A DNA stretch of 64,000 nucleotides. Source: Pseudogemmobacter faecipullorum. Its GTDB lineage: Bacteria > Pseudomonadota > Alphaproteobacteria > Rhodobacterales > Rhodobacteraceae. A model generated the notes under the pieces. It did no database searches and was not told where the DNA came from. It worked only from the letters and a program-made list of their open reading frames with translations. Made by a program: the position numbers and the translations under genes. The stretch covers positions 1 to 64,000 of the forward strand of contig NZ_JACDXX010000007.1 of the NCBI RefSeq assembly GCF_020539525.1. The letters are read 5' to 3'. Shown one piece after another: positions 43,933 to 52,572 of this stretch; the stretch's first letter is position 1, and the number at the start of each line of letters is the position of its first letter.

Positions 43933-44628
43933 TCAGGCCGCTTTGATGCCGCGCAGCCATTTCTTGAAACGGCGGAATAAGGAATGACGCCGGATATCAG
44001 CGCCGCGCCCCTCGCCGATATGGCGACAGGCTTCGGGCAGCAGATAGGCGACGAACATGCCTTTCGCGCGCAGATGCCGCGACAGATGGCGCTCTTTCTC
44101 AAAGCCGGAAAAACCGCCGAGGCTTTCCCAGAGCGCTTTCGGGGCCAGATGCGGGTTCAGCGTATAGCCGTGCCATTGCTCATGCAGATGCTCCATGCGC
44201 TGGAATGCCACGCCGTCGCGCTGATCGGTGGTGATCCTGGCCCGGTCCGCATCGGTCAGCGGAATATCTTGCGTGGCGCGCAGGCTGATCACTGAAATCT
44301 GCGGATCGGCGGCGAGCAGCTTCAGCGCATCGGCAAGAAAATCGGTGCGGGTAAAGCCCCAGTCATCCTCGCCATGCAGAATATAGGGGGTCTTCACCTC
44401 GGCATACATCGCATCAACCGCGCCGTGATGGCCGAGATGGCGGCCAGGATCGAGCAGCAGGCCCTCGGGGTAAAACTCACGGAAAACCGCATTGGTCTCT
44501 TCATCGCGGAAATCATTGATGGCGATGACGGGAAGCGGCGGCAGGCCGCGCAGGGTCTCCAGCGTCTGACGCAGCAGATCGGGACGGCGCCCGATGGTCA
44601 GGCACATGGTAATTTTATCTTGATACAT
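43933..44628 (-). CDS. Glycosyltransferase-like protein (GT-A fold)
   Basis: A 231-aa cytoplasmic protein. The N-terminus ITMCLTIGRRPDLLRQTLETLR and PVIAINDFRDEETNAVFREFY, then YILHGEDDWGFTRTDFL with an acidic DDW in place of a DxD motif, suggest a GT-A-fold sugar transferase. SLGGFSGFEKERHLSRHLRAKGMFVAYL resembles the acceptor end of such enzymes. The C-terminus is very basic (RRFKKWLRG), a possible membrane contact. GAGAGG lies 7 nt before the ATG. It is inserted opposite in direction between lysC and ptsP; substrate unknown. Confidence 0.7.
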   Translation of the reverse strand: MYQDKITMCLTIGRRPDLLRQTLETLRGLPPLPVIAINDFRDEETNAVFREFYPEGLLLDPGRHLGHHGAVDAMYAEVKTPYILHGEDDWGFTRTDFLADALKLLAADPQISVISLRATQDIPLTDADRARITTDQRDGVAFQRMEHLHEQWHGYTLNPHLAPKALWESLGGFSGFEKERHLSRHLRAKGMFVAYLLPEACRHIGEGRGADIRRHSLFRRFKKWLRGIKAA

Positions 44629-44847
44629 AGCGCACCTCTCTACTGTGCTAGCGCTGTGGTACACTCCGGGCAAGACGGAAATCGGGCTTGCCTTTGCCAG
44701 TGGCATCCGCTGACAGATCGCTGCGATCTGCCCGAATTCCGGGCAAATCGTCCCGGATGCTGCATTGCGGCGCATCCTGGACGTTTCCCTCGGGCGCAGC
44801 CTGTGGTCTAAGGGGCGAAACACCTGTGAGAGAGGCCGCCCCGGACG

Positions 44848-47091
44848 ATGAACGAGCGGAGCGAGAGCGAGAGCCGGCGGTTGTTGCGGCGGTTGCGTGA
44901 TGACCTGGCTATGCCCGGCAAGGGGCAGGAGCGTCTGGATCGTATCACCCATCTGATTGCCGATTCGATGGCGACCGAGGTCTGCTCGATCTATCTGTTC
45001 CGCGATGCGGAGACGCTTGAGCTTTTCGCCACCGAGGGGCTGCGCAAAAGCGCGGTGCATAAGACCCGGATGCGGCTGGGCGAGGGGCTGGTGGGGCGCG
45101 TCGCGCGCACCGGCCTGCCGGTGAACACCGCCAATGCGCCTGCCGAAAAAGGCTTCCGTTTCATGCCGGAAACCGGCGAGGAGATTTACCCTTCTTTCAT
45201 GGGCGTGCCGCTGCAGCGGGTGGGTGAGCGACTTGGGGTTCTGGTGGTGCAGTCGAAAGAGGCGCGGGTCTTCTCGGAAGATGAGCTGGACGCGCTGGAA
45301 GTGGTGGCCATGGTGCTGGCCGAAATGACCGAACTGGGGGTGTTTGCCGGTGATGACGGCACGGGCCGGCCGCTGCATCGTCAGTCGCTGATGTTCCGGG
45401 GCAGCGCCGCCCAGGAGGGAGCGGCCGAAGGCAAGGTCTGGCTGCATGAGCCGCGGGTGGTGGTGACCAATCCGGTTGCCGATGATCCGCTGACCGAGAT
45501 TGCCCGTATCCGCGAGGCCGTGGGCCAGCTGCGGATCTCGATTGATGATCTTCTGGCGGCCCAGCAGCTCGACAAAGAACAAAAGCAGGTGCTTGAGGCT
45601 TACCGCATGTTTGCCCATTCGCGCGGCTGGCTGCGGCGGATGGAAGAGGATATCGCGCTTGGCCTTTCGGCCGAGGCGGCGGTCGAGAAAGAGCAGTCTG
45701 CCGCCCGCGCCAGGCTTGAACAGGTGCCCGATGCCTATCTGCGCGAGCGGCTCCAGGATCTCGATGATCTCTCGAACCGGCTTTTGCGCATTCTGACCGG
45801 CCAGGGCACCGATACCGGCTCGGCTCTGCCCGAGAACCCGATTCTGATCGCGCGCAATATCGGCCCGGCGGAACTGCTGGAATATGGCCGCCGCCTGAAG
45901 GGCGTGGTGCTGGAGGAGGGCTCGGTTGGCAGCCATGCCGCGATTGTGGCCCGGGCGCTGGCGATCCCGCTGGTGATCCATACCGAACGCATCGCCTCTG
46001 AGGCGCTGAACGGCGATCATATCCTGGTCGATGGCGATCAGGGCATCGTGCATCTGCGGCCCGAGGAAACCGTGGCCCGCGCTTTCCGCGATAAAATCGC
46101 CATGCAGGCCGAGGCTCAGAAGCGCTATGCCTCGCTGAAGGGGCTACCGGCGCAGTCGAAATGCGGCCGCACCATCGCTTTGCATATGAATGCCGGGCTG
46201 ATGGCGGATCTGCCCAGCCTCGAGGGCTCGGGGGCCGAGGGCGTCGGGCTGTTTCGCACCGAGCTGCAGTTTCTGATCCGCAATAAAATGCCGAAACGGG
46301 CCGAGCTGGCCTCGCTTTACAGCCGGGTGATGGAAGCGGCAAAGGGCCGCCGTGTTGCCTTCCGCACCCTTGATATCGGCTCGGATAAAGTCCTGCCCTA
46401 TATGAAGCCCAATGATGAGCCGAACCCGGCGATGGGCTGGCGGGCGATCCGGGTCGGGCTGGACAAGCCGGGCGTGCTGCGGATGCAGGTCCAGGCCCTG
46501 CTGCGCGCCACCAATGGCCGGCCGCTGACCATCATGTTCCCCTTCATCGCCGAGCACCGCGAATTCATCGAGGCGCGGGCGCTGGTGCTGCGCGAGATCC
46601 ATCGCGAGAAATCGCTCGGCCATGCCATCCCGTCGCAGCTCGAGATCGGGGCGATGTGCGAGACGCCCTCGCTCGCCTATGCGCCCCAGGCCTTTTTTGA
46701 GGCGACGGATTTCATCTCGGTTGGCGGCAATGATCTGAAACAGTTCTTCTTCGCCGCCGACCGCGAGAATGAGCGGGTGCGCCGGCGCTATGATACGCTG
46801 AACCTCAGTTTCCTCAGTTTCCTTGAGGTGATCGTGGCCCGCTGCGCCGGGGCCGGGACAAAGCTCTCCTTCTGCGGAGAGGATGCCGGACGCCCGATTG
46901 AGGCCCTGGTTCTGGCCGCGCTGGGCTTTGACACGCTCTCGATGCGCCCGGCCTCGATCGGTCCGGTGAAAGCGCTGATCCGGCGCGTTGATCTTGAGGC
47001 GGTGCGCGGTGTGATCGAGGCGGCGCGGGCGGCGGGCGAGGACAGCGCCCGGGCGCGGCTGATGGCCTATCTGGCAGAGCTGCCCGAATAG
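44848..47091 (+). CDS. ptsP: Phosphoenolpyruvate-protein phosphotransferase PtsP (EI-Ntr)
   Basis: A 747-aa enzyme I of the nitrogen PTS, which passes phosphate from PEP to NPr. An N-terminal GAF domain (about 1-165; EVCSIYLFRDAETLELFATEGL, SFMGVPLQRVGERLGVLVVQ) can sense nitrogen status. Then comes the EI N-domain, the phosphohistidine domain with EEGSVGSHAAIVARA (His363) and the PEP-binding barrel with EGVGLFRTELQFL, ISVGGNDLKQFFFAADREN and the catalytic Cys676 in SFCGEDAG. Next to lysC in many Rhodobacterales. Confidence 0.95.
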   Translation: MNERSESESRRLLRRLRDDLAMPGKGQERLDRITHLIADSMATEVCSIYLFRDAETLELFATEGLRKSAVHKTRMRLGEGLVGRVARTGLPVNTANAPAEKGFRFMPETGEEIYPSFMGVPLQRVGERLGVLVVQSKEARVFSEDELDALEVVAMVLAEMTELGVFAGDDGTGRPLHRQSLMFRGSAAQEGAAEGKVWLHEPRVVVTNPVADDPLTEIARIREAVGQLRISIDDLLAAQQLDKEQKQVLEAYRMFAHSRGWLRRMEEDIALGLSAEAAVEKEQSAARARLEQVPDAYLRERLQDLDDLSNRLLRILTGQGTDTGSALPENPILIARNIGPAELLEYGRRLKGVVLEEGSVGSHAAIVARALAIPLVIHTERIASEALNGDHILVDGDQGIVHLRPEETVARAFRDKIAMQAEAQKRYASLKGLPAQSKCGRTIALHMNAGLMADLPSLEGSGAEGVGLFRTELQFLIRNKMPKRAELASLYSRVMEAAKGRRVAFRTLDIGSDKVLPYMKPNDEPNPAMGWRAIRVGLDKPGVLRMQVQALLRATNGRPLTIMFPFIAEHREFIEARALVLREIHREKSLGHAIPSQLEIGAMCETPSLAYAPQAFFEATDFISVGGNDLKQFFFAADRENERVRRRYDTLNLSFLSFLEVIVARCAGAGTKLSFCGEDAGRPIEALVLAALGFDTLSMRPASIGPVKALIRRVDLEAVRGVIEAARAAGEDSARARLMAYLAELPE

Positions 47092-47112
47092 GTGCCGCGC
47101 GGGCCCGGGCTG

Positions 47113-47168
47113 GTTTCATCTGTCCTTAAATATCCCCGCCGGAGGCCCTGACTGCGCGGCCCCCGGCC
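47113..47168 (+). repeat. Dispersed intergenic element, copy after ptsP
   Basis: TTTCATCTGTCCTTAAATAT then CCCCGCCGGAGGC and a GC block. Almost identical in its first 25 bases to the copy between hisA and hisF (read on the minus strand there). It runs straight into the 38-bp tandem repeat. Confidence 0.7.
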
Positions 47169-47282
47169 GCATCGCTGCGGCGGCGGGCCGCGGCAGGCAG
47201 GCTTGCGCATCGCTGCGGCGGCGGGCCGCGGCAGGCAGGCTTGCGCATCGCTGCGGCGGCGGGCCGCGGCAGGCAGGCTTGA
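47169..47282. repeat. Three tandem copies of a 38-bp GC-rich repeat
   Basis: Units at 47169-47206, 47207-47244 and 47245-47282; copies are identical except the last base. Each begins GCATCGCTGCGG and contains the self-complementary CCGCGG. It fills most of the gap between ptsP and ctaA, ending 51 bp before the ctaA start. Confidence 0.95.
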
Positions 47283-47333
47283 AGCGGCGGCTCGCCCGGC
47301 CTAGGGTCGCCCGCGTCACGAAGGATAGGCGAG

Positions 47334-48503
47334 ATGGCCGGTAAACGCAGCATTTTCGAAGAAGTCGCGGCGCAGCCGCAGAAACAGGCCCTGCCTGCAG
47401 GCGGTATGATTGAGCAGGGCGCGCGTGGTGCAAGGCCCGCGATCCGGATCTGGCTGGCGCTGCTGTTTCTGATGGTGGCCGCGATGATCATCATCGGCGG
47501 TCTCACCCGTCTGACCGGCTCGGGCCTGTCGATCACCGAATGGCGCCCGCTCACCGGGGCGATCCCGCCGATGAATGCGGCGGACTGGGCGGCTGAATTC
47601 ACCAAATATCAGCAGATTGCCCAGTTCCAGCTGACCAATGCCACGATGACGGTCGAAGAGTTCAAACTGATCTACTGGTGGGAATGGGGTCATCGTCAGC
47701 TGGGGCGTGCGGTCGGGCTGATCTGGGCACTGGGCTTTGTCTATTTCCTGATCCGCCGGCAGATTCCGGCAGGCTGGACCGGACGCCTCTTGCTGGTCGG
47801 CGGGCTGGGGGGGCTGCAGGGGGCGATTGGCTGGTGGATGGTCTATTCCGGCGTCGACAGCCTGCGGATCTCGGTCGCGCCCTATCGGCTGGCGACGCAT
47901 CTGGGCCTGGCTTTCATCATCCTTGGCTTCCTCGGCTGGTATGTTCTTCTGCTCTCGCGCAGCGAGGCGCAGCTGATGACCGCGCGCCGTGGCCGCGAGG
48001 CGAAGCTGTTCTCGATGTCGACCGGGCTGATGCATTTCGCCTTCCTGCAGATCCTGCTTGGCGCCCTGGTGGCGGGGACGGATGCCGGTACGGCCTTCCC
48101 GACCTGGCCGCTGATGAACGGCAGTTTCATCCCCTCGGATATTTTCTACGTTACCGATCTGGACGGCAATGTGCTGCCAGCCTGGCATGCTTTCTTTGAA
48201 GGCCAGGGCATGACCCAGTTCATGCACCGTATGGCGGGCTATCTGCTGATCAGTTTTGGGCTGGTGGTCTGGTTGCGCGGCCGCAAATCGGTCTACCGTG
48301 AAACCCGTCAGGCCTTCCATGCCGTGATGATCATGCTGGTGCTGCAGATGCTGCTCGGTATCTATTCGGCGCTGACGCTGGCGCAGCTGCATGTGGCGAT
48401 CACCCATCAGCTCGGGGCAATTCTGCTCTGGGTGCTGATCCTGCGCGCGCGCTATCTTTCCCAGTATCCGATCGCTGGCTCTATCCGCAAAGGAACCGCC
48501 TGA
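47334..48503 (+). CDS. ctaA: Heme A synthase (CtaA/Cox15)
   Basis: A 389-aa eight-helix membrane enzyme oxidising heme O to heme A. GGLTRLTGSGLSITEWRPLTGAIPP, EFKLIYWWEWGHRQLGRAVG (heme-ligand His), APYRLATHLGLAF and MTQFMHRMAGYLL carry the conserved His and Glu residues of the type 2 (Cox15-like) form. Encoded 14 kb from the rest of the oxidase genes, including ctaB whose product is its substrate. Its stop overlaps the next start by one base. Confidence 0.95.
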   Translation: MAGKRSIFEEVAAQPQKQALPAGGMIEQGARGARPAIRIWLALLFLMVAAMIIIGGLTRLTGSGLSITEWRPLTGAIPPMNAADWAAEFTKYQQIAQFQLTNATMTVEEFKLIYWWEWGHRQLGRAVGLIWALGFVYFLIRRQIPAGWTGRLLLVGGLGGLQGAIGWWMVYSGVDSLRISVAPYRLATHLGLAFIILGFLGWYVLLLSRSEAQLMTARRGREAKLFSMSTGLMHFAFLQILLGALVAGTDAGTAFPTWPLMNGSFIPSDIFYVTDLDGNVLPAWHAFFEGQGMTQFMHRMAGYLLISFGLVVWLRGRKSVYRETRQAFHAVMIMLVLQMLLGIYSALTLAQLHVAITHQLGAILLWVLILRARYLSQYPIAGSIRKGTA

Positions 48504-49990
48504 TGACTGAGACTGCTGCTGCTGCCTGTGAGGCCCTTTTGAGCCATGCCCGCGAGACTGCGGCGCTGGAACAGGTCGCCGGCCGGCTGGGCTGGGACCA
48601 GGAAACCATGATGCCGCGCGGCGCGGCGCATCAGCGCGGCGAGGAAATGGCGGCTATGGAGGGCGTGCTGCACGCCCGCCGCACCGATCCCCGCCTCGGT
48701 GACTGGCTGGATGCGGCAGACCCGCAGGATGCAGCCGGTAAGGCCCAGCTGGCAAAGATCCGGCGCGGCTATGAGCGGGCGCAGAAAGTGCCCGCTGCCC
48801 TCGCCCAGGAGATCGCCCGGGTGACTTCGGTCTCGCAGGGCATCTGGGCCGAGGCACGCTCGCGTGACGATGTGGCTGCCTTTCTGCCGACCCTTGCCGA
48901 AGTGGTGCGGCTGAAACGCGAGGAGGGGGCAGCCCTCGCCGCGGGCGGCGATCTCTATGATGCACTGCTTGATGATTACGAGCCCGGTATGACCGGCGCC
49001 GGGATTGAGGGCATGTTCGCCGCGCTGCGGCCGCGCCTTGTGTCCTTGCGCGAGAAAATCCTCGGCTCCTCGCGCGTGGTTGCGCCGCTGGAGGGGCTGT
49101 TTACCGCCGAGACCCAGCTGCGCCTCTCGCGCCGGCTGGCGGCGGTATTCGGCTATGATTTTGAGCGCGGCCGGATGGATCTGGCGGTGCATCCGTTCTG
49201 CTCGGGCTCGGGCCAGGATGTCCGCATCACCACCCGGGTGACCGAATCTGATCCCTTCAACTGCTTCTATTCGGTGATCCATGAGACCGGCCATGCTGCC
49301 TATGAGCAGGGCGTGGATCCCGATTATCTGCTGACGCCGATCGGCGGCGGCGTCTCGATGGGGGTGCATGAGAGCCAGAGCCGGATCTGCGAGAATCAGC
49401 TTGGCCGCTCGCGTGCCTTCACCGCCTGGCTGCATGGCCAGATGCGCGAAAGTTTTGGCGAATTCGGCATTGCCGAGGCCGAGCATTTCTATGCTACGGT
49501 GAACCGCGTCGCCCCGGGCTATATCCGCACCGAAGCCGATGAGGTGCATTACAATCTGCATATCATGCTGCGTTTTGATCTGGAGCGGGCGCTGATGCGC
49601 GGCGATCTGGCGGTCGGCGATCTGGAGGCAGCCTGGAATGACCGCTTTGCCGCCGATTTCGGGGTGAAGGTCGACCGGCCCTCAAACGGGGTCTTGCAGG
49701 ATGTGCACTGGTCGATTGGTCTCTTTGGCTATTTCCCGACCTATAGCCTCGGCAATCTCTATGCCGGCTGTCTGCATCAGGCGCTGCGTCGCGATCTGCC
49801 CGATCTGGATCAGGATCTGCAGGCAGGCGATCTGAACCGCGCCAATGACTGGCTGCGCGACGGGCTGCGCCGGCATGGCGGTCTTTATGCGCCTGCCGAA
49901 ACCATCGAACGGGCCTGCGGCTTTGCCCCTTCGGCCGAGCCTTTGCTGAGCTATCTCGAAAATAAATACGGCGGCATTTACGGCTTCTGA
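48503..49990 (+). CDS. M32-family metallocarboxypeptidase
   Basis: A 495-aa zinc carboxypeptidase (carboxypeptidase Taq type), all-alpha, cytoplasmic. HExxH is in SVIHETGHAAYEQG (His260, Glu261, His264); DVRITTRVTESDPFNCFYSVIHE and GVSMGVHESQSRICENQLGRS (with the third zinc ligand Glu) are the M32 signatures, as is HYNLHIMLRFDLERAL. Translationally coupled to ctaA. A strong terminator follows. Confidence 0.94.
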   Translation: MTETAAAACEALLSHARETAALEQVAGRLGWDQETMMPRGAAHQRGEEMAAMEGVLHARRTDPRLGDWLDAADPQDAAGKAQLAKIRRGYERAQKVPAALAQEIARVTSVSQGIWAEARSRDDVAAFLPTLAEVVRLKREEGAALAAGGDLYDALLDDYEPGMTGAGIEGMFAALRPRLVSLREKILGSSRVVAPLEGLFTAETQLRLSRRLAAVFGYDFERGRMDLAVHPFCSGSGQDVRITTRVTESDPFNCFYSVIHETGHAAYEQGVDPDYLLTPIGGGVSMGVHESQSRICENQLGRSRAFTAWLHGQMRESFGEFGIAEAEHFYATVNRVAPGYIRTEADEVHYNLHIMLRFDLERALMRGDLAVGDLEAAWNDRFAADFGVKVDRPSNGVLQDVHWSIGLFGYFPTYSLGNLYAGCLHQALRRDLPDLDQDLQAGDLNRANDWLRDGLRRHGGLYAPAETIERACGFAPSAEPLLSYLENKYGGIYGF

Positions 49991-50022
49991 TCCGGCGGCA
50001 GGCCAGAGCAGACTGCGCTGAA

Positions 50023-50052
50023 CAGGCGCCCGGCAGCGGGCGCCTGTTTTTT
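50023..50052 (+). terminator. Terminator after the M32 peptidase
   Basis: CAGGCGCCC / GGGCGCCTG (50023-50046) followed by six T residues. Confidence 0.85.
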
Positions 50053-50098
50053 GATCCGGTGCTATGGTCTCAGCGCGCAGGTGGGGCTGATCCGCGCC

Positions 50099-51250
50099 TC
50101 AGCGAGGCGCAGCCCGGTCGGCGCGGATGTCAAAGGCGCCGCCGGTCTGATGGCTGCGCCCGGTCACGGCTTTGCGACCCAGAAGCGGGAAGACCAGCTC
50201 GGCAAAGCGGATCGATTCCTCGAGATGCGGATAGCCCGACAGCACGAAAGTATCGACACCAAGCGCCTGATATTCGCGCAGCCGCTCGGTGATCTGTTCC
50301 GGATTGCCGACCAGTGCCGTGCCCGCGCCGCCGCGCACGAGGCCGACACCGGCCCAGAGGTTCGGCCCGACCACCAGCCGGTCACGCCGCCCGCCATGCA
50401 AAGCGGCCATACGCGCCTGGCCGACGCTGTCCATTTTTGCCTGCAGCGCCTGACCCGCGGCAATATCCTCATCGCTCAGATGCGAGATCAGCCGCTCTGC
50501 CTCGGACCAGGCCTCGGCCTCGGTCTCGCGGGCAATCACATGCAGACGCACACCAAAGCGCAGGCTCCGGCCCAGGGCTGCGGCCCGTGCCCGGACATCT
50601 GCGATCTTTTTGCCCACGGCCTCGGGCGGTTCGCCCCAGGTCAGATAGGCATCGACATGTTTTGCCGCCAGATCATGCGCCGCCGCAGAAGAGCCGCCGA
50701 AATAGAGCGGCGGATAGGGACGCTGCACCGGGGCATGATAATTTTTCGCTCCCTCAACCCGGATATGTTTGCCCTCAAAGCTGACCGGCTCACCGGTGGC
50801 GAGGATCCGGCGCCAGACGGTCAGAAATTCATCTGCCGCCTCATACCGCTGATCATGCGTATAAAAGACCCCATCCGCCGCCAGTTCTGTGGCATCGCCG
50901 CCCGGCACCACATTCAGCAACAGCCGCCCGCCGAGTGCCTGATCCAGCGTTGCCGCCTGGCGCGCCGAAGCCGTCGGCCCCATGATAGAGGTCCGCAAAG
51001 CCACCAGCAGTCTGATGCGTTTCGTCTCGGTGATCAGGCTGGCAGCGGTGATCCATGGGTCCTGGCAGCTGGCCCCGGTCGGGATCAGCAACCCGTCATA
51101 GCCCAGCCGGTCCGCATTCACCGCGATCTGACGGATATAGTCATTATCGGGGGCGCGGGCAAAATCTGATTGTCCCAGATAGCGGGTATCGCCGGAGGTG
51201 GGCAGGAACCAGAAAATCTCGGGCGGGGGCAGGTCGGCGGATGCAGTCAT
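50099..51250 (-). CDS. ssuD: FMNH2-dependent alkanesulfonate monooxygenase (SsuD-like)
   Basis: A 383-aa luciferase-like TIM-barrel monooxygenase, the length of Ssu[15 protein letters not shown] at the N-terminus, [61 protein letters not shown] and [12 protein letters not shown] are typical. SsuD releases sulfite from alkanesulfonates using FMNH2 from SsuE. No ssuE or ssuABC transporter genes lie nearby, so its reductase and importer must be elsewhere. It fits the sulfur theme of the following 10 kb but is not in one operon with it. Confidence 0.88.
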   Translation of the reverse strand: MTASADLPPPEIFWFLPTSGDTRYLGQSDFARAPDNDYIRQIAVNADRLGYDGLLIPTGASCQDPWITAASLITETKRIRLLVALRTSIMGPTASARQAATLDQALGGRLLLNVVPGGDATELAADGVFYTHDQRYEAADEFLTVWRRILATGEPVSFEGKHIRVEGAKNYHAPVQRPYPPLYFGGSSAAAHDLAAKHVDAYLTWGEPPEAVGKKIADVRARAAALGRSLRFGVRLHVIARETEAEAWSEAERLISHLSDEDIAAGQALQAKMDSVGQARMAALHGGRRDRLVVGPNLWAGVGLVRGGAGTALVGNPEQITERLREYQALGVDTFVLSGYPHLEESIRFAELVFPLLGRKAVTGRSHQTGGAFDIRADRAAPR

Positions 51251-51513
51251 CGGCTGTACTTTCAGGCAGATGCGCAGGGGCTGCGCTGGCGGAAGCGGTC
51301 AGAATGCCCGCATCCTCTCAGCCAGAAGTTTATCCCCGAGCCCCTGCCTGCGGCCATTCCAAAGCCAGGGGCCGGGGCGGATCAGCCCAACCGGAGCGGG
51401 CCCCTGCGGGAGAATGTCATTCTCTGCGCACCTGCGGCCCGCGCGCTCTGTCGGCCTTCCCCTGGCTGAAACATCCCTGCCAGGGCGCTTTTCCCCTGTG
51501 CTGAGCCGCTGCC

Positions 51514-52332
51514 TCAATCGCCCAGCCTGGCATGGACCTCGTCCAGATCCACCTCGCCCTTTGGCAGTTTATTACCGGGGTTTTCAAAGTCGTATTTAAA
51601 CAGCTGGAAATCACGCTTGTAGATTTCCCAGACCAGATGCTTTGACAGATCGTCGAAATAATCCTCAACCGGATGCAGCCGCTTCGGGCCATGCCCCTCG
51701 CTTTCGTTAAAGCGCGGGATGGTATTCAGATCGACGGGATGTCTGACTTCGATAGTGTCGAGCACCTTCTGCATCCCCTCATTGAACTTTTCGGTATAGA
51801 AGATCTGGTCGTAGCGCCCGCCATTGACGATGAAGGTCGAGATATGACCCGACATGGCCGACCAGTGAATATCCGGCTCCATCGGTTTTTTGAACCGGAT
51901 GGTATCGCGGGCGAACAGCAGAAAGCGACGGAAGCTGCGGATCTGGTCAAATTCCTGTCTGCCATCCTCGCCGCCGACCTCAATGCCGTATTTCTGGATC
52001 AGCAGCGGCACCAGATTGCCGCGATAGCGCCGGCCATTGCGCTGGATGCCGCAGATTTTGTCAAAGAATGACGACAGGATCCGGGTATAGGGATTGCGCA
52101 CGCAGGTGAAGGCATAGCTCTGATGCGCTTTCACATTGCGCTCAATCAGCGGCTGGCTCTGCTCCTGGGCCCATTTATGCAGCCCTGCGGTGCTGTCATG
52201 AATATCGCCGTCAAAAAACCGGCCATGATCCGAATAATACAGGATCTGACCGATGGTCGAGCAGGCACATTTCGGCACCACGCGGTAGACCACGCTTTCG
52301 CTTTCCGTCATCCAGGTGCCGGGAAATCCCAT
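51514..52332 (-). CDS. Sulfotransferase family 2 protein
   Basis: A 272-aa carbohydrate-type sulfotransferase. The 5'-phosphosulfate loop is YRVVPKCACSTIGQIL (PKCACST at about 20-26) and the 3'-phosphate-binding motif is CVRNPYTRILSSFFDK (about 77-92); PDIHWSAMSGHIS and the C-terminal LVWEIYKRDFQLFKYDF are typical of the family that uses PAPS. I start at the ATG at 52332; the longer open frame gives a Cys-rich, non-protein-like extension. Divergent from the GT14-type gene across 240 bp, suggesting a sulfated surface glycan. Confidence 0.85.
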   Translation of the reverse strand: MGFPGTWMTESESVVYRVVPKCACSTIGQILYYSDHGRFFDGDIHDSTAGLHKWAQEQSQPLIERNVKAHQSYAFTCVRNPYTRILSSFFDKICGIQRNGRRYRGNLVPLLIQKYGIEVGGEDGRQEFDQIRSFRRFLLFARDTIRFKKPMEPDIHWSAMSGHISTFIVNGGRYDQIFYTEKFNEGMQKVLDTIEVRHPVDLNTIPRFNESEGHGPKRLHPVEDYFDDLSKHLVWEIYKRDFQLFKYDFENPGNKLPKGEVDLDEVHARLGD

Positions 52333-52572
52333 TCTGCCGCCCCTTACCACTGCCGGGCCGGATCTGCCCGGGCCAGATTGCTGTACCGGGCGAAAAAAGC
52401 AAAGAAATCCGGCTATTTCAAGGAGGCACAGGGGCTTTTCCCGGCAGGCATTTCCGGCGCTGACAGGACTGGCGAGCGGCATTTTCATCTGCCATACCTT
52501 AGGGGGCGGCCCGCAGGGCCGGGGCGGGCATCGGGATGACAGCCGGATCAGCGCAGGCTACGAAAGGAAAGC

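Noticed and set aside
44629-46053. Long upstream extension of the glycosyltransferase-like frame
   Set aside because: It runs antisense through ptsP; the ATG at 44628 has a good ribosome site and starts the protein-like part.
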